Source of the DNA: DASQPR01 sp963836775
Lineage (GTDB): Bacteria; Actinomycetota; Actinomycetes; Mycobacteriales; Micromonosporaceae
Direction: 5' to 3'
NCBI GenBank assembly: GCA_963836775.1
Contig: CAWIKR010000002.1
Coordinates: 1,798,001 to 1,862,000 of the forward strand
DNA: 64,000 nucleotides
Of this stretch, positions 16,047-24,075 are shown piece by piece. The notes beneath the pieces were generated by a model that ran no database searches, was not told the origin of the DNA, and saw nothing but the letters and a program-made list of their open reading frames with translations. Numbering within the stretch: the stretch's first letter is position 1; the number at the start of each line of letters is the position of its first letter. The translations under genes and the position numbers were made by a program.

Positions 16047-16691
16047 TCAGGTGGCGGCCGGCCGTGCGTGATCGACGGCGAGCTTCACCGCGAGCGCGCC
16101 CAGCACCGTGCCCATGAAGTAGCGCTGGACCCGCAGCCAGACCGGCCGCTCTCCGAGGAAGGCGGCAATGGCTCCGGCGGCGAGCAGGATCGCCAGGTTG
16201 ACCGACAGGCTGATCAGGATCTGCACGCTGCCGAGTTCGAAGCCCTGCGCTATGACGTGGCCACGGCCCGGCTGGATGAAGGTGGGGATCAGCGTCAGGT
16301 AGAGGAGAGCCGCCTTCGGGTTCAGCAGGTTGGTCAGGAAGCCCATGGTGAACAGCTTCCGAGGCGAATCGTCGTCGAGCGGCACCGGCGCGAACACCGA
16401 GATCCCACCCGGACGAAGGGCCTTCCAGGCGAGCCAGGCCAGGTAGGCCGCGCCGGCCAGCTTCAACGCCAGGTAGAGGCTCGGCACCTCGACGAAGATC
16501 ACCGAGAGACCGAGGTTGGTCGCGGTCAGATAGATCAGAAAGCCGAGCGCGACTCCACCCAGCGAGATGAGGCCGGCGGTCCGTCCCTGGGTGATGCTGC
16601 GGGAGACCAGATAGATCATGTTCGGGCCGGGCGTCAGCACCATGCCCAGCGAGAGTCCAGCAACTCCGAGTAGGGCAGCAAGCGAGATCAC
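16047..16691 (-). CDS. LysE/RhtB-family amino-acid exporter
   Basis: 214 aa from GTG 16691, the family's usual length. LysE signature near the start: SLGMVLTPGPNMIYLVSRS. Then GVALGFLIYLTATNLGLS and MGFLTNLLNPKAALLYLTLIPTF. Six membrane segments. It exports amino acids or related metabolites. The frame stays open another 92 codons upstream, into the dCTP deaminase gene, but that part has no family similarity. Confidence 0.87.
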   Translation of the reverse strand: MISLAALLGVAGLSLGMVLTPGPNMIYLVSRSITQGRTAGLISLGGVALGFLIYLTATNLGLSVIFVEVPSLYLALKLAGAAYLAWLAWKALRPGGISVFAPVPLDDDSPRKLFTMGFLTNLLNPKAALLYLTLIPTFIQPGRGHVIAQGFELGSVQILISLSVNLAILLAAGAIAAFLGERPVWLRVQRYFMGTVLGALAVKLAVDHARPAAT

Positions 16692-16807
16692 CCGCCAATT
16701 CCATCGCGCCACCCGGCGCCGCTGGAACAGCCAATTCCAGGTCAGCGGCTCGCGGAGGGTACGTGTCAACGGTCGCGGCGACGTCCGGCCGGCCACGCAC
16801 CCCCGCG

Positions 16808-17386
16808 CTAGTTGGTCGGCCAGGTGCGCCAGTTCTGGTAGGACCGGCTCGGGGTCGGACCGCGCTGGCCCTGATAGCGCGATCCATAAACGGCGGAGCC
16901 GTAGGGATGCTCGGCCGCCGACGACAGCCGGAAGATGCACAGCTGACCGATCTTCATGCCGGGCCATAGCTTGATCGGCAGGTTGGCCACGTTGGACAGC
17001 TCGAGCGTGACGTGCCCGGAAAAGCCTGGGTCGATGAAGCCCGCGGTCGAGTGGGTCAGCAGGCCCAGGCGGCCGAGGCTGGACTTGCCCTCGAGGCGGC
17101 CGGCCAGCTGCTCGCCGAGCGTGATGACCTCGAGCGTCGAGGCGAGGACGAACTCGCCCGGGTGCAGCACGAACGGCTCGCCGTCGCCGACCGCCACCTC
17201 GGATGTCAGCTCATCCTGCTGGATCGCCGGATCAATGTGCGTGTAGAGATGGTTGTTGAAGACCCGGAACAGCCGGTCGAGGCGCACGTCGATGCTGGAC
17301 GGCTGGACCAAGGCCGGCTCGAACGGATCGAGCTGCAGTTGTCCGGCCTTGATTTCGGCAATCAGATCGCGATCAGAGAGCAGCAC
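16808..17386 (-). CDS. dcd: dCTP deaminase
   Basis: 192 aa, standard length. Nucleotide-binding and catalytic motifs are intact: LVQPSSIDVRLD, LHPGEFVLAST, GRLEGKSSLGRLGLLTHSTAGFIDPGFSGHVTLELSN (Ser, Arg and the catalytic Glu of the Dcd family), KIGQLCIF and YGSRYQGQRGPTPS. Converts dCTP to dUTP for dTMP synthesis; actinobacterial members can be bifunctional (dCTP deaminase/dUTPase). Starts with ATG at 17386. Confidence 0.96.
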   Translation of the reverse strand: MLLSDRDLIAEIKAGQLQLDPFEPALVQPSSIDVRLDRLFRVFNNHLYTHIDPAIQQDELTSEVAVGDGEPFVLHPGEFVLASTLEVITLGEQLAGRLEGKSSLGRLGLLTHSTAGFIDPGFSGHVTLELSNVANLPIKLWPGMKIGQLCIFRLSSAAEHPYGSAVYGSRYQGQRGPTPSRSYQNWRTWPTN

Positions 17387-17497
17387 TCGGGCAGCTTACG
17401 CGCTGCCGACAGGGGTGGCGATTCGCGGCGAACCGATCGACGTGCCTCTTTCGTGTCGCCGTAGCGATCTCGAACAGATGTTCGATAGACTGCCCGC

Positions 17498-17989
17498 ATG
17501 GCTTCTTGGTCCGCCTTTGCTGCTGCTGCGCCCTCGCTCGCCACGTCCATCCGATCTGCCCTTTATCAATACGGGCCGGGGCTGGCCTATCTCGCGACGG
17601 TTCGGCCCGACGGCGGGCCGCGCCTGCACCCGGTGTCGCCCGCGGTCGTGCAGGGCGGCCTCTATTGCGTCCTGCTCGACACGCCGAAACGCCGCGATCT
17701 TGAGCGCGATGGTCGCTATGCGCTGCACGCCTTCCCTGGCGACAACGACGATGAGGCGTGCTTGCAAGGGTTCGCCACTCCGGTGGTGGATCCGGGTGAG
17801 GTGCTGCGGATCGGTCGTGCGATCAGGGCCGACGATCATGTGAATTGGTGGCTCTACGAACTCAACGTCGAGTCGGCGATGTTCGCTTATCGCGGGCCGT
17901 CCAGCCAGCCTGAGATTGTCTCCTACCAGTTCTGGATCGATCCGGAAGTGGCCCGCCACCTGCGCGGTCGCGCGCGCCTGGGGCACTGA
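17498..17989 (+). CDS. Pyridoxamine 5'-phosphate oxidase-like (split beta-barrel) protein
   Basis: 163 aa, split-barrel flavin- or F420-binding fold: LAYLATVRPDGGPRLHPVSPAVV, YCVLLDTPKRRDLERDGRYALHAF and the long loop HVNWWLYELNVESAMFAYRG. Likely binds FMN or F420; substrate unknown. Only 5 bp from the end of the convergent DUF4395 gene. Confidence 0.85.
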   Translation: MASWSAFAAAAPSLATSIRSALYQYGPGLAYLATVRPDGGPRLHPVSPAVVQGGLYCVLLDTPKRRDLERDGRYALHAFPGDNDDEACLQGFATPVVDPGEVLRIGRAIRADDHVNWWLYELNVESAMFAYRGPSSQPEIVSYQFWIDPEVARHLRGRARLGH

Positions 17990-17994
17990 CGATG

Positions 17995-18492
17995 TCAGGC
18001 GACCGGCGCGGTGCGAGCCCAGATGTTGTTGCACTCCTCGCAGACCTCTTCTGGGATCACGCCCACGCGCATCAAGACGGCGAAGATCTTGCAGCCGACG
18101 CAGAACGCGAAGACCGACTCCAGCGTTGCGGCGACCACGACGAGGCCGAGCAGCACATAGGCCGCAGTGGTGAGGCCGAGACCGAGAGCGAGGACGGCCG
18201 CGGCGGTCGAGAGCACCGCACCGATCCCCTGGGCGAAACGCTTGGGCGGTCCCGGAACCGGCTTCGCCGCGAACGGGAGGCGGGGAGTCAGCACGCGCGT
18301 GACCAGCTGGCCGAGCGGGCTAAACGTTGGGCCGCTCAGCGCGCGAGCTATGAACCCGTAGGCGATGACCGCGGTCAGCCACGGCAGGTCAAAGACGATC
18401 GCGGTCAGCGACAGCACAACCACCCCGCCCGCCACCAGCCGGGCGGACACCTCGTTCACCGGATTCGGGAAGCTGAAGACTCGGTTTGCCAT
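17995..18492 (-). CDS. DUF4395 membrane protein
   Basis: 165 aa. Typical DUF4395 opening FSFPNPVNEVSARLVAGGVV, then TPRLPFAAKPVPGPPKRFAQGIGAV and a C-terminal CVGCKIFAVLMRVGVIPEEVCEECNN with two Cys-x-x-Cys pairs. Four membrane segments. Role unknown; the cysteine pairs suggest a redox or metal-binding role. Confidence 0.88.
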   Translation of the reverse strand: MANRVFSFPNPVNEVSARLVAGGVVVLSLTAIVFDLPWLTAVIAYGFIARALSGPTFSPLGQLVTRVLTPRLPFAAKPVPGPPKRFAQGIGAVLSTAAAVLALGLGLTTAAYVLLGLVVVAATLESVFAFCVGCKIFAVLMRVGVIPEEVCEECNNIWARTAPVA

Positions 18493-18642
18493 ACCTCTGC
18501 GACCTCCTATTCCTAGTTAACTAGTAGAGATCTGCCGCGGCCATTTATTCCCAGCCAGTGGTTGAGTGAGCGGGCCCCGAGCGGGGCGGCCCACGGCGGA
18601 GTGAGCGACATCACTCGCCCGCGGTCTGAGGTGCCCTCAATG

Positions 18643-18682
18643 CAAACGTGCCCGGCTCGCCACTGCGAGCCGGGCACGTTTG
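18643..18682. terminator. Perfect 17-bp stem-loop after the first NlpC/P60 gene
   Basis: 18643-18659 pairs fully with 18666-18682 across a 6-nt loop, 14 bp past the stop of the gene at 18697. Confidence 0.85.
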
Positions 18683-18696
18683 TGCGATCGAAGAGA

Positions 18697-19701
18697 CTAC
18701 GGTCGGCCGTAGCCCACGACCGGGAAGGCGTTGTACTTGGCCATGCGGACGACGTCGCCGGTCTCCGGCGCGTTGACCATCCAGCCGTTGCCCACGTAGA
18801 TCGCGACGTGATGCACCGTCGGGTAGTAGAAGATCAGGTCGCCGACCTTGAGGTTCGCATGCGAGACCGAAGGCATCGAGTGCTTCTGCTGGTAGGCGTT
18901 GTGCGGCAGGCTCACGCCGACCGAGGCCCACGACCTCATCGTGAGACCCGAGCAGTCGTAGCTGCCCGGACCGGAGGCGGCCCAGACGTAGGGCTTTCCG
19001 ATCTGCTGGCAGGCGAACTTGGCCGCCTTGCTGCCGGCGTCGCCGGTGTAGGTCTGCGGGCACGCCACCGGGCGTAGCTTGCCGGTGCCGCTGGTGCTGC
19101 CGTAAGCCTGCAGGCGAAGCTTGTTCAGCTGCGAGATCTTGCCGTTGATGTCGTCCTTCTGCTGGTCCAGCTGCTTCTGCTGGGTGTTCAGCTGAGAGAC
19201 CAGCGCATCGATCGGCTTCTTCTGGTCTTGGTATTTCTTCTGCAGCTTGATGGTGCCGGCGATCTGCTTCTGCTGCTGCGCGGCCATCTGATCCATCAGG
19301 CCGAGCATGTCCAGTGTCTGCGTCGAGGTATCGGCGTTGAGCAGCGTCCTCAGCGTGCCGCCGGGGCCGTTCTCGAAGACCGACACCGAGTAGCTGGAGA
19401 CGCGGTTGAGCGCGTTCTCCACCTGCAGCGACAACGGCAGAATCTGCCGGTTCAGAGCGTCGGCCTTGGCCTTCTGCTTCAGGAACTGCGCATGCACGGC
19501 GTTGTAGTTCTCGATCACCGGCTCGAGTTGCTGCCACTGCTTATCGATCTGCTGCTCGATCGCCGCCGGTGTATCCGCGGCGTTGGCCGGCACGGCTGCA
19601 GCCATCACGATCGCGGCGGCTGCCAGGAAAGCGGTAAGAAGAGCGCGGAAGACGAGCTTGCGCCCGCTGCTCGATGGGGCGGGCAACGCGGGTAAAGCCA
19701 C
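18697..19701 (-). CDS. Secreted NlpC/P60 peptidoglycan endopeptidase with coiled coil (RipA-like)
   Basis: 334 aa from GTG 19701, which has AAGGAG 9 nt upstream. A signal peptide (LVFRALLTAFLAAAAIVMAAAVPANA) is followed by a long Gln/Lys/Leu-rich coiled coil to about residue 190 and a C-terminal NlpC/P60 domain. The catalytic Cys is in YDCSGLTMRSW and the His in VHHVAIYVG. It cleaves peptidoglycan stem peptides during growth or separation; the coiled coil probably docks to regulators such as FtsEX. Preceded by a c-di-AMP riboswitch, so wall hydrolysis is tied to that messenger. Paralogue of the gene at 20331. Confidence 0.95.
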   Translation of the reverse strand: MALPALPAPSSSGRKLVFRALLTAFLAAAAIVMAAAVPANAADTPAAIEQQIDKQWQQLEPVIENYNAVHAQFLKQKAKADALNRQILPLSLQVENALNRVSSYSVSVFENGPGGTLRTLLNADTSTQTLDMLGLMDQMAAQQQKQIAGTIKLQKKYQDQKKPIDALVSQLNTQQKQLDQQKDDINGKISQLNKLRLQAYGSTSGTGKLRPVACPQTYTGDAGSKAAKFACQQIGKPYVWAASGPGSYDCSGLTMRSWASVGVSLPHNAYQQKHSMPSVSHANLKVGDLIFYYPTVHHVAIYVGNGWMVNAPETGDVVRMAKYNAFPVVGYGRP

Positions 19702-19724
19702 CGGGGACTTACTCCTTCTTCCCT

Positions 19725-19840
19725 TCGCGTCTACCGGGTTAGCTGACGGGTTCGGGCTTGGGAAGTCCGCCCTACCGCGACACCTCGCGGATTCACCCCA
19801 ACTGCTTGGTTCCCCGGTTCGGATCTCTCCGATTCGACGT
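19725..19840 (-). promoter_or_regulatory. c-di-AMP riboswitch (ydaO/yuaA type)
   Basis: Read on the minus strand, the leader contains the hallmark blocks CCGAACCGGGGAACCAA, GGGGTGAATCCGC, GTAGGGCGGAC and CCCGAACCCGTCAGCTAACC in order, ending about 25 nt before the start codon of the NlpC/P60 gene. In actinobacteria this class represses resuscitation-factor and NlpC/P60 genes when c-di-AMP binds. Confidence 0.92.
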
Positions 19841-20330
19841 GGCACCGGCGCCTGTCCCTCGTGGACAGTTCGACATCCGGTCGGCCGGTTCCTTACGCTA
19901 TGGAGTCAAGGGTGGGAAACGCAAGTCTTGGAAAGGCTTGTGTGCCAATAAAACCAGGCTTTGAGCCATTCTTGAGATTTCCCGGCCGTCGACCTGCCCC
20001 AACATGGCATGCGAATTGGCGACTAGTCGGACTAGTCCGATTCTTTCGAATTCGCGGAGGGTACGCACCGCGGACACGGACCGAAGTCGCCCGCCGTGGA
20101 CTCGTCGGCATCGTTAAATCGTGAGCGTACGGCCACTGTATGTGTTGGACCGACCACCGGGTTCGACAACTCACCGAACGATCGTCGTCAATGTCCGGCC
20201 GGATCGAAATCGGCATCGAAAGCGGCCGGCAAGCACCGAAAATCGGGCTAACCGGCCGCACTTCGTCACTCTGCGTGATGCCGCGACACGGAAGAGGATT
20301 CGCGTATTTCGTGCAAACCCCCGCGAGTCG
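19841..20330. other. 490-bp gene-free region between the two NlpC/P60 genes
   Basis: It should hold the promoter of the 18697-19701 gene and the end of the 20331-21398 transcript. It has patches of lower GC and repeats such as GACTAGTCGGACTAGTCCG near 20023. No convincing ORF: a plus-strand frame beginning at 20121 runs antisense into the second hydrolase and has no family similarity. Confidence 0.5.
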
Positions 20331-21398
20331 CTAGGTTCCGTTCACCCGCCGGTAGTACCTCGGGCTGTCGAACGTCATCGGCGACATCTTGATTGGTTCA
20401 CCGGTCTGCTCAGCCTGGACAATCCAGCCACCACCGACGTAGAGCGCCACATGACTATGGCTCTTGTAGTAGAAGACCAGGTCGCCCGGGCGCAACTCGC
20501 TCTGGGCGATGGAGTAGGACTGGTTCCACTGCCCGCCGGTGTAGTGCGTCAGTGACTTGCCGGCGGCCGCCCACGCGGTCATGGTCAGACCCGAGCAATC
20601 GAATTTGTTCGGACCGGCGTCACCCCAGCCGTACATCCGCCACGGCGGGTTCCGGCTCGTGTCCCAGACCAGCGAGCAGGCCTTCACTGCAGCGGTGTGA
20701 CCCTTGCCGGATGACGACGAGACCGGGCACGGCTTCGGCATCAGCTGAGATTTCGTGTAGGGGCCACCGCCGAGATTTCCGCCGCCGCCACCGCCGCCAC
20801 CGCCGTTGGCCTCATCCAGCAGCGCCTGCAGGCCGTCGACCTTGGCCTGAATCTGCGACTTCTGCTTGGTCAGCGTTTCGTACTGCTTGTTCTCGTTGCT
20901 GATCAACGCGGCGAGCTCGGTCCGCTGGTCTTGATAGGTCGACACCAGCTTGGTGGCGTCGCTGATCTGGGATGCCTGCTGGTAGGCGATCTCGTTGAGA
21001 GATCCGAGCACGTCGAGCAGGTCCTTGGTCGAGTCGGAGGCGAACAGCGCCTGGGTGGTGCTTATCGGACCGGTCTTGTAGATGCTGGCGGCGATCTCAC
21101 CCATCCGGCCCTGAGCGACGGCGGCCTGCAACTGCTTCTGGCCCATCTGGCCTTCCAGCTGCGTGGCCCTGGCCTTGTCGGCGGCCAGCTTCACTCGCAG
21201 GCCGTTGTACTGCTCGATCACCGGCTCGAGCGCCTTGTTCTGCGCCGCGATCTGAGCCTTCAGCTCGCTCGCGGACGGCTTCGCCGCGGCCGGAATGGCC
21301 GATCCGAGAATCATGCCGACGACAGCCGCAAATACGGCCGCACCGCGCGTCGCACGGCGCCGGTTCGTCCGGATCGGTGGCGTGGGGGGGACTGCCAC
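20331..21398 (-). CDS. Secreted NlpC/P60 endopeptidase with coiled coil and Gly linker
   Basis: 355 aa from GTG 21398, with AAGGAG about 10 nt upstream. Signal peptide (GAAVFAAVVGMILGSAIPAAA), then a coiled coil beginning SELKAQIAAQNKALEPVIEQYN, very like the paralogue (QWQQLEPVIENYN). A run of nine Gly follows as linker, then an NlpC/P60 domain with Cys in KFDCSGLTMTAW and His in HSHVALYVGGG. Likely splits septal or lateral peptidoglycan. Controlled by its own c-di-AMP riboswitch. Confidence 0.95.
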   Translation of the reverse strand: MAVPPTPPIRTNRRRATRGAAVFAAVVGMILGSAIPAAAKPSASELKAQIAAQNKALEPVIEQYNGLRVKLAADKARATQLEGQMGQKQLQAAVAQGRMGEIAASIYKTGPISTTQALFASDSTKDLLDVLGSLNEIAYQQASQISDATKLVSTYQDQRTELAALISNENKQYETLTKQKSQIQAKVDGLQALLDEANGGGGGGGGGNLGGGPYTKSQLMPKPCPVSSSSGKGHTAAVKACSLVWDTSRNPPWRMYGWGDAGPNKFDCSGLTMTAWAAAGKSLTHYTGGQWNQSYSIAQSELRPGDLVFYYKSHSHVALYVGGGWIVQAEQTGEPIKMSPMTFDSPRYYRRVNGT

Positions 21399-21420
21399 GG
21401 TTCGACGGCTCCTTACTTCC

Positions 21421-21545
21421 GCAGCCGCCGACCGAGTTAGCTGACGGGTTCGGACGGGAAGTTGCGCCCTACCGCACCCTGGTGCGGATTCACCCCACTT
21501 GATGCTGTTGGTTCCCCGGCTCACCGCTTGCGCGGCGGCGATTTG
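21421..21545 (-). promoter_or_regulatory. c-di-AMP riboswitch (ydaO/yuaA type), second copy
   Basis: On the minus strand: GGGGAACCAACAGC, GGGGTGAATCCGCACC, GGTAGGGCGCAAC and CCGAACCCGTCAGCTAAC in the same order as the copy at 19725-19840, ending about 20 nt before GTG 21398. Confidence 0.92.
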
Positions 21546-21673
21546 GCGGCACCCGCATCACGATCCCGGATAGGACCGACTCAGATGCAGATGGTCACTC
21601 ACACTAGGGAAACTGTTGCGGGACAAGCAACCCGCGAACATCCACACTTCGCTGCGCGACGCGACGCGTACCG

Positions 21674-22702
21674 TCAGTTAGGGTCGGAAGACGCCGGCGC
21701 GCCACCCACCACGGCGCTCAGCACGTCGTCGAGAGTGAGCACGCCGAGCACCGTGCGACCATCGCGGACCAGCGCGATGTGCCGCCGCTCGCGGCGCATG
21801 GCCACCAGGGCCTCCGCGAGCGACCGGTCCGGGGGCAACACCGGCAGCGGCCGGACCAGGCTCCGATCGATGGCGGTACGCCGCGCCGGGCCGACCACCC
21901 CGAGAACATCCTTGACGTGCACGAAGCCGAGCACCCGCTGAGTCGCCCGCTCCACCACCGGGAACCGGGACCGGCCGGTCCGGCTGGCGAGCGCCTCGAT
22001 CGCCGCTGGGGAGATGTTGTCCGCGACGGTGGTGACGTTGGCCCACGGCACCGCGACGTCGCCGACGCACGAGGCATGGAGCATCAGCGCGCCCGCCAGC
22101 CGCGCGTGCTCTTCCTGATCGAGAAGACCCTCGGTCCGCGACTCGGCCACCAGGTTGGCGAGTTCCTCGGTGGTGAAGATGGTCTTGACCGCGTCGGCGG
22201 CCTCGACCCGCCAGATTCGCAGAATCTGCCGGGACGCCCATTTCATGGCCACCAGCAACGGCTTGGTCGCGATGCAGAAGGCCAGCATCGGCGCGCCGAG
22301 CCAGAGCACGGCCTGCTCGGGGCCGGCCAGCGTGATGTTCTTCGGCACCATCTCGCCGATCACCGTGTGGGCGAACGCCACCACGATCAGGGCCAGCACA
22401 AATGACACCGGATGCACCGCGGCCTCGGGCAGATTAGCCGCCTCGAACGGACCCTCGAGCAGGTGCGACAGCGCCGGTTCGGCGATCGCACCCAGCCCGA
22501 GCGAGCAGATGGTGACACCGAGCTGCGATCCGGCGATCGCCAGCGGGATCTGCTCCATCGCCCGAAGGGCCATCCGCGCTCGTGACGAACTGGCCGCCAG
22601 CGGCTCTACCGCGGTCCGCCGCGACGCGATCAACGCGAACTCGGCGGCCACGAAGAAGGCGTTGCCGAGCAGCAGGACGACGACGAGCAGCAACTGGTTC
22701 AT
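21674..22702 (-). CDS. CNNM-domain (DUF21) transporter with CBS pair, short form
   Basis: 342 aa. N-terminal DUF21/CNNM membrane domain (NAFFVAAEFALIASRR, GSQLGVTICSLGLGAIAEPAL, VIGEMVPKNITLAGPEQAV), then a cytoplasmic CBS pair at about 205-335 (ALASRTGRSRFPVVE, VLGVLTLDDVLSAVVGG). It lacks the C-terminal CorC/HlyC domain that its upstream neighbour has. The family acts in Mg/Co efflux or Mg homeostasis. Its ATG overlaps the stop of 22699-24045 by 4 bp, so the two are translationally coupled and may form a heteromer. Confidence 0.92.
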   Translation of the reverse strand: MNQLLLVVVLLLGNAFFVAAEFALIASRRTAVEPLAASSSRARMALRAMEQIPLAIAGSQLGVTICSLGLGAIAEPALSHLLEGPFEAANLPEAAVHPVSFVLALIVVAFAHTVIGEMVPKNITLAGPEQAVLWLGAPMLAFCIATKPLLVAMKWASRQILRIWRVEAADAVKTIFTTEELANLVAESRTEGLLDQEEHARLAGALMLHASCVGDVAVPWANVTTVADNISPAAIEALASRTGRSRFPVVERATQRVLGFVHVKDVLGVVGPARRTAIDRSLVRPLPVLPPDRSLAEALVAMRRERRHIALVRDGRTVLGVLTLDDVLSAVVGGAPASSDPN

Positions 22703-24045
22703 TCGTCGGCCTCGGTGCGGGTCACGCGTACGCGCACGATGCGGCGCCGCTCGACATCCAGGACCTCGAAGGTCCAGCCCGGGATGACCAGCATCTCGCC
22801 GGCCGCCGGGATGTGACCGAACTGGGCCATCAGGTAACCGGCCAGAGTCTCGTACGGCCCCTCCGGAAGCGCGAAGCCGGTCGCCTCGGCCACCTCGTCC
22901 TCGCGCAGCATGCCGTCCACGTCCACCGGACCGTCCGTGGCGAGAATCGTGTCGCCGGGCAGCGCCAGATCACTCGCGGGGATCTCGCCGGTGGTCTCCG
23001 GATCGATGTCATGTTCGTCGGCGATCTCGCCGACCAGCTCCTCGACCAGGTCCTCGATGGTCACCACACCGTCGGTGCCGCCGTATTCGTCGACCACGAT
23101 GCCCATGTCGGCACCGGCGGCTTTAAGGGTCTCCAGCACGCCGTCAAGGTCAAGGCTCTCCGGCACCTGGACCGGTTCCTTGGCGATCGACATGGCGGGA
23201 GTTGACGCCCGGCGCCCCAGCGGTACGCCCAGCGCGTCCGTGACCGAGACGATGCCGATGATCGAATCGAGTGTCTCCTCGAAGAGCGGGAACCGGGACT
23301 TGCCCGACTGGCGTGCGCGATCCAGGACGTCGCTGACGGTGGCGTCGATGTTGAGGGCCACCACGTCCACCCGCGGCGTCATCGCCTCGGCGGCGCGCTT
23401 GTCGCCGAACCGGATGGTGCGGCGCAACAGCACCGCGGTGTCGGTCGGGATGGCGCCGGCCCGGGCCGAGATCGCCGCCAGCAGACCCAGCTCCTCCGGC
23501 GACCGGGCACTGGCCAGCTCCGCATGCGGTTCGATGCCGAGCCGACGGACCACGAAGTTGGCGGTTTCGTTGAGCGCTTTGATCATCCACTTGAAGACGT
23601 TTCCGAAGGTCCGCAGCGGGCCGGCGGTGGCCCGGGCCAGCGGCATCGGACGCGCCAGGGCGGCATTCTTCGGGACCAGCTCACCGAAGAGCATCGAGAT
23701 GATGGTGGCGATGGCCAGGGCGGCGAAGTGGGTAACGCCCTGGGTGTGGGTGCCGGCCCATGGCTCGATCGCCGGGCGGATCAGCTTGGCCAGCGCCGGC
23801 TCGGCCAGATAGCCGGTCAGCAGCGCGGCCAGGGTGATCCCGAGCTGCGCCGCGGAGAGCTGGAACGACAGCTCACGGAGCGACCGCCGGACCAGCCGGG
23901 CCTTGCGATCGCCTTGCTTGGCCTCCTGATCGATCGCCGCCCGATCGACGGTGACCAGAGAGAATTCGCCCGCGGTGAAGAACGCGTTGGCCACCGTGAG
24001 CAGGATGAACGCGATCAGTGGTCCGAAGACTAGGAAAGCGTCCAC
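22699..24045 (-). CDS. CNNM/CorC (HlyC/CorC) transporter, full length
   Basis: 448 aa: DUF21 membrane domain (NAFFTAGEFSLVTVDR, SAAQLGITLAALLTGYLAEPAL, LFGELVPKNAALARPM) to about 200, CBS pair about 215-340 (RQSGKSRFPLFEE, GIVVDEYGGTDGVVTIEDLVEELVG), then a CorC_HlyC FAD-binding-like domain with EDEVAEATGFALPEGPYETLAGYLM. First gene of a two-gene operon with 21674-22702. Predicted to handle Mg or Co. Confidence 0.93.
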   Translation of the reverse strand: MDAFLVFGPLIAFILLTVANAFFTAGEFSLVTVDRAAIDQEAKQGDRKARLVRRSLRELSFQLSAAQLGITLAALLTGYLAEPALAKLIRPAIEPWAGTHTQGVTHFAALAIATIISMLFGELVPKNAALARPMPLARATAGPLRTFGNVFKWMIKALNETANFVVRRLGIEPHAELASARSPEELGLLAAISARAGAIPTDTAVLLRRTIRFGDKRAAEAMTPRVDVVALNIDATVSDVLDRARQSGKSRFPLFEETLDSIIGIVSVTDALGVPLGRRASTPAMSIAKEPVQVPESLDLDGVLETLKAAGADMGIVVDEYGGTDGVVTIEDLVEELVGEIADEHDIDPETTGEIPASDLALPGDTILATDGPVDVDGMLREDEVAEATGFALPEGPYETLAGYLMAQFGHIPAAGEMLVIPGWTFEVLDVERRRIVRVRVTRTEADE

Positions 24046-24075
24046 TACCTGATCTTAGGGTGATGTCGCCGCACC

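Noticed and set aside
16692..16967. N-terminal extension of the LysE-type exporter
   Set aside because: It overlaps the dcd gene, is Arg/Pro-rich and has no family similarity; GTG 16691 gives the normal family length.
20121..20555. Plus-strand frame between the NlpC/P60 genes
   Set aside because: Runs antisense into the second hydrolase; no motifs and poor start context.
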